Part shown: positions 1 to 10,190 of the stretch, one piece after another | Layout of the letters: each line of letters opens with the position of its first letter | How positions within the stretch are numbered: position 1 is the stretch's first letter | Origin: Isohypsibius dastychi | Taxonomy: Eukaryota; Tardigrada; Eutardigrada; Parachela; Isohypsibiidae | DNA: 17,381 nt | Direction of reading: 5' to 3' | NCBI GenBank assembly: GCA_034696485.1 | Contig: JAQIWT010000598.1 | Location: 1 to 17,381 of the forward strand | The notes under the pieces: generated by a model | What the model saw: only the letters and a program-made list of their open reading frames with translations | Told to the model about the DNA's origin: nothing | Database searches by the model: none | Program-made: the position numbers and the translations under genes

Positions 1-1836
1 CATATTAATTATTTATTGCTTTAAGGGAGAATATAGAGTCAGTTAATTTTCGTGGAAACGACAGATGCGACGACATGAGCTTGTAGCCTTTAATGAAATT
101 TCTCCGTTTATTGGAACTGACAGGCTTTTTTCGGCGACAAAATACGCTCCATTTTTGGAGAGCATGACGTTGAAAAATGAGCTCCGTGCCAACTGTCAGG
201 GAATTACCAGATTAGGGGAAACAATTTTTATCCTAATCCAGCATGGTCACTTGAATGGGAACATCTTCCATATCCGCCTGGAGCTTTTTTTGCTGGAAAC
301 TTAATGAGCCTGCTCGGTTTGTTTTTCTTTCCGCATAGTCCGCTAGAATGGCAAAGAAACTGAGTGTCAGTAGTTAAATTGATGGGACAGCAATCAAGCA
401 TGATGCCGGGATGGGCAATCAGCTGCGACGACAACATCCCCCGAGAATCTCGGCCTTCTTTCGGCTTGACGCGCAAACCCTTCGTTTTTTTATTCCATTT
501 AACTGTTTTCATGAAATCTTTTCTGAAAGGGTTTATCGTTGAGAGAATAAAAGCGAGCGGTTCCCATGGACTGTTTAGGACGTGATCAAAAACAGGCCAC
601 TCAGCAGTCGGAAGAGATTTAAGGTGTCGTAAAATAACAAAGGATGACCTTTGGAAATTCCTGTAAAAATAGGATGCAGCTGAGCGGGAAGCATCTTCAT
701 TGTCGGTGTAGAATTAGATATTGTTTCGTGGTTTATTCGGACCATTTTCCAAGAAAGTATCAGTAATCGGAAAGGCATTCGGATTTTTTTTCCGCGCGTG
801 CCGTATTATAAAATAAGCTTTATTACAGAAACACGGTTGGTAAATTATTCTTGCGTTGGTTTTTCTTTTTGGACGACGGAAATGTCTTGTCCGCTAAAAT
901 TTTCTTTTCCCACTAGAGACGTTTATTTTCTCGAAAAGAATTTTATGGAAAAAATTGAGGAACATTTCCGTAATTTTCCAGTTTTATCTGTTTATTGGTT
1001 GTCCGCTTTTTGAACATGTCAGGAAAGACCATAATATTTACAAACGTCAATAAGATATTCGTCCTACGGGAATGTTGACAGGAAGTTGGGTATTACGTCT
1101 ATTCAAGCCTTAAAATACCCTTAAACTCGTGAGGAAATTTTCAAGGCTATGTGTTCCCAAGTGGGTTTCATCAGTTTGAGAAAATAAACCACGTCTGGCT
1201 AGACTGAGGGGATTCGTCAACATATTTTTGTCTTATTGAAAAGAAGATTGATTGTCACGAACTTGCAAACAGAAAAAGATTCCACCTACGTGCTTTAATA
1301 TTTGAAACCTTGTCACTCGCTGGAGGTTATGGGATCGAATAACCACGATTTCATCATGAAATGCACGAAAAGGTTAAATTTCCACTGTCCTTGACCTTTG
1401 AAATACGCCAAGAGGTCTGCTCGATTTTTAGAACAGGGTTGTCTTCTGGAAATCTCGAATAGATTGATAAAAATTAATAAATTAAGTATACGGTAATAAA
1501 TATCACTCATCTTGGTGAATGACACAGATTAAAACAATTTAAAAAACGTGTCAGAAATCAAAAGTCACTGCAGGATAATTTGTTTTAAATCCGGAAATCA
1601 CTGGGAAATAATTTTCATGTTTTTTTCCGATTGTAATTTACTACGAGTTTGTTTAAATAATGACACGAAAATGTGGTCATCTCGAATCGTGTTTTGATCG
1701 ATGTATTACTCAAAATTTCCTAGCCTGTTGCCTTCCATTTTCCTGTTTGATATGTTTGAATATGACCAGCAAAATGTTGGAACGGTGTTAGATTTCCATC
1801 CTACTAAGTAATCAATGCCTTGTGTTTTGTTTTCAG
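1..1836. other. Noncoding sequence upstream of the visible receptor exons
   Basis: No convincing exon was found here on either strand. The short open frames are unlike known proteins, and none shows the expected GPCR TM1-TM4 features (NxxxxN in TM1, LAxxD in TM2, DRY in TM3). The stretch ends in a good 3' splice site, a pyrimidine run plus CAG at 1834-1836, so its right part is intron of the receptor gene. Positions about 400-480 are locally more GC-rich than their surroundings, but the frames there give nothing recognisable. Confidence 0.5.
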
Positions 1837-4438
1837 GCCGTAATTTTCACTGTGGGATTCGGAGAAGTTATTGAACTGCCTGGCGTTATTGTTACGGATT
1901 GCCTCTCTACAGGTATGTTCGTTAAAAGCGCTGGCTTTTCAAAGAAAATCTGCAAAATTCAAATTAAATTCGTCTCGTCAAAACATGATTGTTTGGCAAA
2001 GAGTTTTCTCGACGCACTTTGTGATAAGGCCTCCGTTATTCCCCTCGGATTTTCGTTTTAAAAACAAAATAATTAGTGCAGACTGTTTTTAACCCGCGTT
2101 ACGTGGGCGGTTACGTCTCTTCATTCTGAATTATCAGATAAATCGAACTGATGCCACTATTCGGATAAAACATTACCAGTAAGAGTACGAAATTAATACT
2201 CTGGTAATATTACCAGAGTAGAACATGATTGCAAGATTAACGTTTTGAGCACTTTGCATCTCGAGGCTTTCTGGAAAAATGTATTTCGCCAGGGAACTGA
2301 ATTCTGGAATCACACTGTCATATTAAAAATTCCAATCATCAATTGTTGTGCGAATTCCTTTCTTCATTACAGAATTCTTCGAATCGCAAGGTCCTATCAG
2401 CGAGGCAATTTACAATGTGTGTTCAATTTGCTTGATGTACTTCTTACCACTCGTCGTCACCGTCGCGGCATACGCCCGGATATTATGGGCTATTTCCACG
2501 ACTCGCCGGCTAAAAGCAACTAGCCAGAATAATCCTGGTAAGAGTATTACCTTTTTTCATTCCGTTCTATTGTATTTCTCTGTGGCGCTAATTTTTCCGT
2601 GAGTTCATATGAAATATCTGTCACTAAAAAATCAGCTGAGTCAGAAATGAACATTTTCGATTACAGGAATTGTCATCTTTTCCATTCATATCGCTTGAAA
2701 GCATAGGATGGTCAAGTAGCTTTTGTAGTCATGAAAATATTAAAAGCTCTTTTCTTTGGTAATATAAATGAACTGGCTTTAATTCATCGATTTTATTTCT
2801 AAACGAGAAATTCAAAAGTATAGTTTTCGTTAACCGGAAATAACTGTCTGCGTCTTCTCACCAAAATTGCACGAACTCGTTAACAATCATCGCTCCAGAG
2901 AGTACAATTATTCCAAGTTGGCATTTTGATGAATCTCATCGAAATATATTAAATTTAGCGAATCAGACCGAGTCAAATATAAACTTCAAATTGGTTTCAC
3001 CAAAACTCCTTTTTCTCAAAATACGCATGCATGATTATAATCTAAAGAAATTTGATCAAGTGTTGAGATTTATCACCAAATGTTCAAGAAGCAGTGCATT
3101 CAAATGATGGGAAATCTTGTCACGCGATTCGATACTCGGGAGCACAAGTATACCAATTTCAAACAAACGAGGTCGCTGGCCGATCATCATTAATTAAGTG
3201 ATAGATGGAAAGCACTTGAAAGATCACGAAAATTAGGTTTGTCCTTTCCGAAAAGTTTCTGATCTAAATCGACGCGTCCGCGCAAAAGCTCATGTTTTCG
3301 GACTTATTATTTTGAACTTGCTTCTTTAGAGTAAAAAAACTTTCGGGGTAATCAATTAGAAACAAATTAAAAATAAATCGCCGTGTTGATGACAGCTTGT
3401 CTCCAAATGGAAGAAACCCGAGATGAATTTAGCCGATGACGAATTTGGAAAGTTAAGCTCAGCTGATTTTCAAAGCCTGAAAAAACTATGAATTGAGGTT
3501 GAGCCACTGCACTTACCAATTACATCATCCAAGAAAAAAGGGATCATGAATGTAAAATCAGTTAAAAAATTCGCTCTCTCACATCGGGACAAAAAATCAC
3601 ATAATCGATAATGACATTTTTTTTCTTTTTCTTCTTAGATCCCGTTTCCGGCGCTCTTTTCTCTCACGTGCAACAAACAGAAAAGTCGGCCATGTTGGCC
3701 GTAACTGTTGCCACCGATTCTCCGCGATCAACTTGTACGCAAGCCAATGTGCGTTTCCGGCAAGCACGGCAAACGGATCTTTCAAAAATTGAGCGCGCCC
3801 GAAGCCGCACATTAAAATTAACCATCCTCATCGTCACAGTATTCATCGTTTGCTTCACCCCCTACGCGGTAATGGTCCTCTGGTATCAAATCGACAAGGC
3901 CTCTGCTAAAGGACTGGATCAAAGTCTCCAGGAATCACTCTTCCTCTTCGCTGTTAGCAACTCAATTATCAACCCGTATTTATATGGTATTTATTCAAAG
4001 AGTCTCCGGAAAGAAGTCAGCCGGAGCTTTTTCTTTCGCACTTTGCGCAATTGTTTCGGGCCAAAAAACTTATATGGCGGCAGTTTCTCCTACGAACCCG
4101 ACCAGCTGAGGATCAAGCAGGGCAACGTCCAACTAGAAGGCGCTCCCCGAGTCCAACCATGGACATCCCAACTCCAACCAACCCGATCGGTGGAAGGATC
4201 CGAGTTGATCGCGAATGGCCAAAAGCGATTTTTCACCCACCTGCCAAATCAGTCTGACCATAAATTGTGTTGTGGTCAGTACTTGAGTGCCACTGAATCA
4301 TCGCAGAAATCTCTCGTTTCCGAAAGGTCACACTCCAGCGCCAATCCTGCCAAAACTCGACGAGTTGCTGCCGCCTATAAGTTCTCCCCTTGTTCGAAAA
4401 GTAATAATATCAAACGAGACGCCGCGTCATTTGATTAG
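1837..4438 (+). CDS. GnRH/AKH/corazonin-like neuropeptide GPCR, 3' part (three exons)
   Basis: Rhodopsin-class receptor expected at the plasma membrane, binding an adipokinetic-hormone or corazonin type peptide. Visible exons are 1837-1912, 2373-2537 and 3639-4438 (stop TAG 4436-4438); both introns are phase 1 and the joined frame stays open. The first exon reads AVIFTVGFGEVIELPGVIVT followed by DC, matching the TM4/loop-2 'QAVIF' signature and the disulphide Cys of AKH-type receptors. The second carries TM5 (YNVCSICLMYFLPLVVTVAAY). The third holds a long third loop, TM6 (LTILIVTVFIVCFTPYAVMV), LWYQID, and TM7 (FLFAVSNSIINPYLYGIYS), the NPxxYG form of this family rather than DPxxY. A tail of about 130 residues rich in Ser, Gln and basic residues follows. 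N-terminus and TM1-4 are not visible, so the gene is 5'-partial here. Its introns (460 and 1101 nt) are far longer than those of the genes to the right. Assignment to AKH, ACP or corazonin subtype is not possible from this half. Confidence 0.85.
2197..2220. repeat. Perfect 24-bp palindrome inside a receptor intron
   Basis: The 12-mer TACTCTGGTAAT is followed directly by its exact reverse complement ATTACCAGAGTA, with no spacer. A third, imperfect copy (ATTACCAG then TAAGAGTA) lies just upstream at about 2172-2187. It sits in the 460-nt intron between the first and second visible receptor exons. It could be a binding site for a dimeric factor, a cruciform or hairpin, or a fragment of an old inverted repeat. 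No function can be assigned. Confidence 0.8.
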
Positions 4439-6970
4439 AAGTTTCTTGTGACAAGAAAAATATCTTGTCCGGAGTTATGTGATTTATTTCAGAGATATAT
4501 GCGATCTCAAGTTTTCGCTTTTCAATTGTGTAGAATAACAGATGTCTGTCATAATATATTTTCGACACGGTTGTTTACCGGATAAAAATTTGGAACATGA
4601 AGTCGTCACTAGACCGCGATTTTTCGCATCATTTTCATGACATTTTTGTTGCACATAATTTCCCAATTTCTTGGAAAATCTTTTTTTCCCAATTTTTTTT
4701 CGTATGAGTATATTACTTGAATTTTTTCTTACTTCTCATAGGTGAAGTTTCCGAGTTGAACTAAAATATTCTGCAACTGACCAAAGGATGTTGGAATTAA
4801 GGGGGCAGCGCTGCGCACAGAGCATTCAGTGAGTTTATTATGGAGAAGATTTTACGTATCAGACCACGAAGTGAAAATACACGAGCAAAAATGAAACCAA
4901 ATCAAACAAATTAACAACACGATTCTAAGCTGTCAGAATTTCAGAATTATTTTTTTTTTGTTTTTTTTGAGAAGTTTGGACACTTGGGAGTGTTATCACG
5001 TTTTCGCTCTCGAGTTGTGTGGAAATAATAATTGCCTGCTGTCGAAACACAAGCATTCATCCGTAAACAGGATAAAGCTAAACGGTATGTTTTCTTTCTT
5101 CGAGGCTGCTATCGACCTTTCTTTGTAAAATAAACAAACACGCCCGTGAATCTGACCAGTAATCATGCACAGAAAATTAAGTCATTACGGATTCTACGTC
5201 GTCCTGGAAAACCAGCTGGAAACCGGATGCGAACATAGGAGGCGATCGTAAATAATTTCAAAAGACACAACATGCAGGATGCCGAAATGATGTCAACTGG
5301 CAATTTGGAAAAACGAGTCAAACGAACCCAGAGAATGTTTCACAGGGCTAAGGTAATTATGGCATTTGACAATCAATCGACCTACACGCAATTTCCATCT
5401 CATCAGCAGCCCGATGACGCACAGGTCTGAAAACATTTTTTGAAGACAAAAGCACAGAGAAAGACACCCAGAACTGTTTTTAAAATCAAATAAAAATTTC
5501 CTGCTGACACAAAAAACGATTTTGGTTGAAACATAGGATAGGACAAGTCAGTCTGGAGAAATGTGAGAAAATAAATCATTCGCTTGAATTCATTTTCCGG
5601 CTGGCTGCAAGTTGTTCAAAATTCAGATGGAGAGAAATCAGGGATCTATGTATTTTGCACTATTTTGTGGGTCCTGGTTTAACATACTTTCTTGACCGCA
5701 GAGATGTTCAATTAATTAACGAATGCAAAGTTCGTTTTTGAATATTTATTGAAATTATTTGCATTACTATATCTGTCGTGTGTTTCAGATTCCATAATAT
5801 TAAGATCACCTGTAAGAGTGTAATTTTCAAAATTGTGTGGAAAATTTCGCGTTTTGTTGCTCCCACAAATTTCGCCAAAAAACGGTCGTCACAGAAAACC
5901 AGTGATTTCTCTGGGTTGTGCGTTTTGGTGTTTACAACAGGGAGTCGTGATATTTCTTTCCAAAACACAGTGTGATTATGTAAATACTCTAAATAAGGCT
6001 GAATAATTCGAACTCAAATAAATCCCGCAGTTTTGAGCAACATTCCAAACTGATCGGCGTAGTCACAAAAGTGATCCATCTTATCCGAGACAGATGAGTA
6101 CAACTGATACAAGTTGATGTGGTATTAAAGTGAATGTCCTGATGTTTTCAGCGGCTCTTCCGCATGGTCGGAACTGACTGATCCTTGAAAAATTATGTAA
6201 GCACGCACTTTTTTTATTATGCTTTCAAAGAATCTTCCAAGGGGATAAACAATCCACAACACTCCCCGACATCAATTCCGCGGTAGAATGGATGTGCTTA
6301 GAGAGAAATATGATCTTTATCGACATTTCGTCACTTGACTTGAGTACCACTAATAATGAAGGATAATTTTCAATAAGCCAAATGACGCATTAAACACGAT
6401 GGGAATGGATGGGTTGTTGGTGTTTTCTCGAATAACAAAACATTTTCTGGTAAGGGTGCTGATCGATTTCTAAAGATGGTCTTCTTGGGTGATCAAAGAG
6501 GATAACAACAAAATGTCGGGTGAATTATCACAAACCGGTCATCCTCGGGCATTTTCGGTTTGTGAATCGAAGATCGCAATTCACTTCCATCATGAAGATT
6601 TCCAGGCACTCTATTTCAAGCTAGATTATAAGAGAAAAAGCAATCTCCGAGGGAGTTATTTACTGACATATTTATGCATATATTAAATAGTTATTTCGCG
6701 AAAGGCAAGAAATCGATGGTTGAAAAAATAAGTAAAACAATATTTTTCAGCATTCCTGAGTGCGATCGAGAAAAATGTCATTCTGTAAGAAAATTCAGAA
6801 CAGTCGGAAATTGTGGAAACAGAAAAAATTAATTCTGAATACGAAAGCCATTTCCCACTTGTTTGCGTAACTTCTTCAGAGTCCCTCTTTATTTCACACG
6901 CTTATTCCACTTTTGATTATTTATTCCAACTAGAACATCTCCACTTTCTGATTACTCTTTTAGTTTTCAG
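4439..6970. other. Receptor 3'UTR and intergenic DNA without a recognised gene
   Basis: After the receptor stop codon the sequence is AT-rich, with T and A runs (for example around 4680 and 4950). The open frames here are about 60-90 codons and resemble no family I know. The first AATAAA hexamer on the plus strand downstream of the receptor is at 5129-5134, the next at 5489-5494. I see no RNA gene, transposon ends or long repeats. Confidence 0.55.
5129..5134 (+). promoter_or_regulatory. Candidate polyadenylation signal of the receptor gene
   Basis: This is the first AATAAA hexamer downstream of the receptor stop, about 690 nt away. A second copy at 5489-5494 is an alternative. Such hexamers occur often by chance in AT-rich DNA, so this is only a candidate. 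Confidence 0.3.
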
Positions 6971-7010
6971 GATTATGATTTTTACCGTGTCAAAAGTCAT
7001 CAACATCAGA

Positions 7011-7250
7011 ATGTCTAAGGTTGTCTACTATTTATTCATGATCACGCTAATTCAGTCCGACGATCTTTCACCCTTTATTCTCGATTTAGCAACTAATTTC
7101 TCATATTCGTGTCGTTCTACGAACACGAAACCAAATCGGTCAATGGGAAAACTCAAGCGAATTCATAAAACTAGGTTAGGGATGAAAAAGCTATTCCGAC
7201 AGCCAAACAAACAAAACATGATTGATGCTTCAAATATCACCGCAAACTAG
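7011..7250 (+). CDS. Weak candidate: small secreted basic peptide, 79 codons
   Basis: The frame from ATG 7011 to TAG 7248-7250 starts with a signal-peptide-like segment (MSKVVYYLFMITLIQS, then DD) and continues into a Lys/Arg-rich chain with clusters such as GKLKR and GMKK and a single Cys. A good 3' splice site (pyrimidine run plus CAG at 6968-6970) lies about 40 nt before the ATG, so it could be the coding exon of a gene with a spliced 5'UTR. Against it, the same frame is open further upstream to 6813, no family is recognised, and it lies opposite the expected 3'UTR of the convergent FKBP8 gene. It may be a chance open frame. Confidence 0.2.
   Translation: MSKVVYYLFMITLIQSDDLSPFILDLATNFSYSCRSTNTKPNRSMGKLKRIHKTRLGMKKLFRQPNKQNMIDASNITAN
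7074..7079 (-). promoter_or_regulatory. Candidate polyadenylation signal of the FKBP8 gene
   Basis: TTTATT on the plus strand is AATAAA on the minus strand, about 300 nt beyond the FKBP8 stop codon. A second copy is at 7031-7036. Either would make the FKBP8 3'UTR antisense to the small plus-strand open frame at 7011-7250. Confidence 0.35.
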
Positions 7251-7381
7251 AACTCATCACCACAAAGCCCGATCACGGACGCCCCAAACTGTCGCAACTG
7301 CCGTAATTACGCATGTCAAACAAAATGCTCCCACAAAAACCAAAGATACTTGCCAAATATCCAGTCGCGACTGTCAGATAT

Positions 7382-10190
7382 CTAATGATGTTGCTGATAA
7401 TATCGCAAACCAATCACAACGCCAAAAACAGCTACAGCCGTCGCCGAGGCAAACATCAACCACTTCCGGCTGGAGGTCGCACTTGAACCGGACGAATTCT
7501 TGCTTTCTAAATAGATTTTCCTGTCCAATTCTGAAGCGGGTTTAGGCGAGCTGCCAAGCATCCGTTGATACATTGCCTTTTCCTTTTCATCAGCTTGTCG
7601 CTTCTTCTTCCGCATGTTACTCATTTCATCTCGTGCTTTCTAAACCAATTCAAGATGATTACAAAACGCGCACTCAAATTTCATTTTTGCAACGCAGAAC
7701 TGACCTTTGAAAATTGATCCCCAATTAAAGTACCGCGTTTCACTACTTCTTCGCATGTTTCCACAGCTTCTTCGTATCGACCTTTTTCGCGGAGAATTTT
7801 GATCTTCCGACACCATAATTTACCGTTGTTTGGATCGTAACGAAGAGCGCTTTCAACAGACCGCAAACCTTCATCCCAGATTTGCTCCTGAAACAAGACA
7901 TATGAGGTGGATCAGAAAAAACCAAACAGCTAGAAAAACCCGAAAGAAAGCAAAAAAATAGTGTTTATTCAAACAGCACTACTTGTTCAAAAACAGAATT
8001 CTGAATCAAAGATGATACTGAAAATCACCATTAGATTTTAGACAAAATCTATGTAAATGCAAACCAACGTACGTGGTCGTAGTAGGTAGTACGTATACGT
8101 AGTTTTGTTACATTTAATTTACAAATCTATGTCGAAAACATCAGATCAAACTCCGAATAGTATCCAATTCTCAAGCAAGGCAATTAAAACCACGCCGCCG
8201 GAAACTGCACGAGCTGAACGCGGTGACTGAATATCATCAAGACTCGAAACATTCGAAACATCAATGTTTCCTGTATAAATCACTGGTTGAAAATTGTACC
8301 GTATGCCAACCTAATTTTTTGGCAGTACAGTTAAACGCATCAAAATTCGGAAAAGAACAGTTGTGGCACCTCTGATTTGATGCAAATTGTTCACGGTCGA
8401 ATTAGTTATCGAAATTTTTCACCCCCAAACAAATTGTTTCCTTATTTACCAAAGAAAAATTATCACATACCTCCACTTGAGCTGAGGATAGATTTCCGTA
8501 AGCTCTTGCTTTGGCCAAGTCCAAAGCCGCATTATCCTCGGGTGTAGAATATGTTTGGACAGGTGCCTCCAATACACTCACAGCACGTTGATACAAACTC
8601 AGAGCCAACATTGCTTCTTTACGTAAATACCAGAAATTACCGCGATCCACTTTGTGATTCCTACATAACAACCGAAACTAGATTTTCAAACGAAGAATTT
8701 CAAACAAAAGTGGGACTACTCACGCGAGAGCAACTCGTTCCGGAACACTCAAGTTCTCCAAATCGACGGGTGGCTCTACGGTTAACAGTTCAATAGTGTA
8801 CAACAACGAGGCTTCCGGCGGAACTCCGGTTTCAAGACTGTAAAGATTTTGATTGTACAAAATGGGATAATATTTAATTTGTTTCACCATACTTTCCGAT
8901 TTCTCCGTAACCAAATCGCGGTTCCAGTTTCACTTCCGAAATTTCCCCAATATCCATCAACTGAACCGCAAGTTCTAATCCCTGGATAACCTCCAAATCG
9001 CCAACGGTGAACCTCAAACTATCATGAACATCGGCCGTTTTCAAAATGGAGCTAGGATCAAGATCGTTGTTATCCAGAACAACCGCATTGCATCGAATGG
9101 TTACGATGGAGTTCCGGGCTGGGCGGGTACCTGATTGGCCTTTTTTGACAGTCTAAACCAAAACAAAGAATTAATACTCAGGTCAGGTAATATCTAAACG
9201 TTGCTTAGTTTGAAAACTATAACTGCGAGATTTTTTCTGGCTTTCCACCCACAAATCAAAAACGGTTTCTTGCTGTCTGATATAACGTTATCTTACTCTT
9301 TTCATCAGAGCTCGATTTCCCATAACATCTTGCCATTCAACCGCAATTTCGGCAATCTTTTCTTCGGCTTTAGCAGCAGAAGTTGACAAATCCGTGTCTC
9401 GAACGGAAGTCTCACCCGCTGCTTCCGGTGAAGGCGGCTGAATGGGCACCGCATACGGCACAGGACATGGCTTGGATTCATTGTCATCGTGAACCACAGT
9501 ATCATTTTCTGCATCAGCTGAATCGACTTCTGAAATCGAAACGCTTTTAATTAATTTCAAGACAAATCTAGAACCAAGTAAAACTTAGAACTCACCTCGA
9601 GCTGTCCGTTCCAACACTAATTCCGGAGACTGCGATGACTCCCTCAGGTTTTCCCGAATAACAACAGGTTCAACCTCAGTCATGGTATGCAATGGCGGAG
9701 AGCTGCGCGAAAGATCCTGGACTGCGGAAGCGGGCAAGTCATTCAAAACGACGGGAGAAACAAAGTGTGGTTCGTAGTCGCTGATCGCTCGCGGACCCCG
9801 TAGATGCTCACGCGAATGCAAATAATCGTTACCAGCAGAACTGGAATCGCCGTGCGATTCAACATGACTTTCCGACAGCGCAACTGAATCCAAAGCTACC
9901 GCGGGAGAACGTGACGAATTTCTCACGGAAATTTCGTCAGACTGATGAACATCAGTTTCATTAGAAACTACAGATGACTGCCTCTGCGAAGCTTGGGCAT
10001 TATGGTGTTCGTCATGACCATCGTCAAATCCGTTGTTTACAAAAGTTTCTTCAGCATATTCCCGCTTCGGTCCGTCGGAGAACTTGTCAGAATGTTCATC
10101 CTCCTCAGCAGCGTCGCGCACAAATGTTTGGTTCTCTTTCGTCGCTGAATTTCCATGAATATCACCGTGGTTCTCTTGAAATGCTTCCAT
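7382..10190 (-). CDS. FKBP8: Tail-anchored FKBP8-type peptidyl-prolyl isomerase with TPR domain
   Basis: Immunophilin of the FKBP8/FKBP38 family, known to sit on the outer mitochondrial and ER membrane and to act as a co-chaperone in apoptosis control and mitophagy. Exons on the minus strand are 10190-9596, 9529-9297, 9152-8893, 8837-8724, 8660-8471, 7887-7705 and 7639-7382 (stop TAG 7382-7384). All donors are GT and acceptors AG, phases match, and the sum is 1833 nt, or 610 residues. Residues 1 to about 260 form an acidic, Ser/His-rich, probably disordered region, much longer than in the roughly 410-residue human protein. Then come the family motif EWQDVMGNRALMKR (263-276), the FKBP fold (about 277-385), 'ERVALANHKVDRGNFWY' opening the TPR region (about 395-525), a basic coiled segment with MYQRMLGSS, and a C-terminal membrane helix (585-603) ending RYYQQHH. 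The start ATG has a favourable context (AAGGATGG) and an in-frame TAA upstream. The next gene is divergent. Confidence 0.93.
7705..8660 (-). other. TPR region of the FKBP8 gene (exons 5 and 6)
   Basis: Exons 8660-8471 and 7887-7705 encode helical repeats of the tetratricopeptide type: GNFWYLRKEAMLALSLYQRA, then AYGNLSSAQVE joining EQIWDEGLRSVESALRYDP, and LWCRKIKILREKGRYEEAVE. In FKBP8 this region binds Hsp90 and other partners. The 583-nt intron between the two exons is much longer than the other FKBP8 introns shown here except the 306-nt... boundary regions on either side; it contains ACGTA-rich sequence near 8066-8101. Confidence 0.8.
8724..9152 (-). other. FKBP domain of the FKBP8 gene (exons 3 and 4)
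   Basis: Exon 9152-8893 and the start of 8837-8724 encode the isomerase fold. They include VTIRCNAVVLD, the core LEVIQGLELAVQLMDIGE, FGYGEIG and VPPEASLLYTIELL, the counterparts of the FKBP12 'EVIRGWEEG', 'AYG' and 'PPHATLVFDVELL' segments. The active-site Trp of FKBP12 (GWE) is Leu here (GLE) and the late Phe is Tyr; the Tyr of the YG motif is kept. Human FKBP8 also lacks the Trp, so weak or conditional isomerase activity is expected. The phase 2 junction 8893/8837 gives GEIGN then LETG. Confidence 0.85.

Noticed and set aside
228-585. Overlapping open frames of 73-94 codons on both strands in a slightly GC-rich patch
   Set aside because: Neither frame resembles a known family, neither has supporting splice sites, and opposite-strand open frames over the same bases are common by chance.
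1657-1790. Open frame with FDRC that could look like the TM3 DRY region of the receptor
   Set aside because: The residues around it (for example CITQNFLACCLPFS) do not fit TM3, loop 2 or TM4 of this receptor family, no good splice sites bound it, and a stop follows before the 1837 acceptor.
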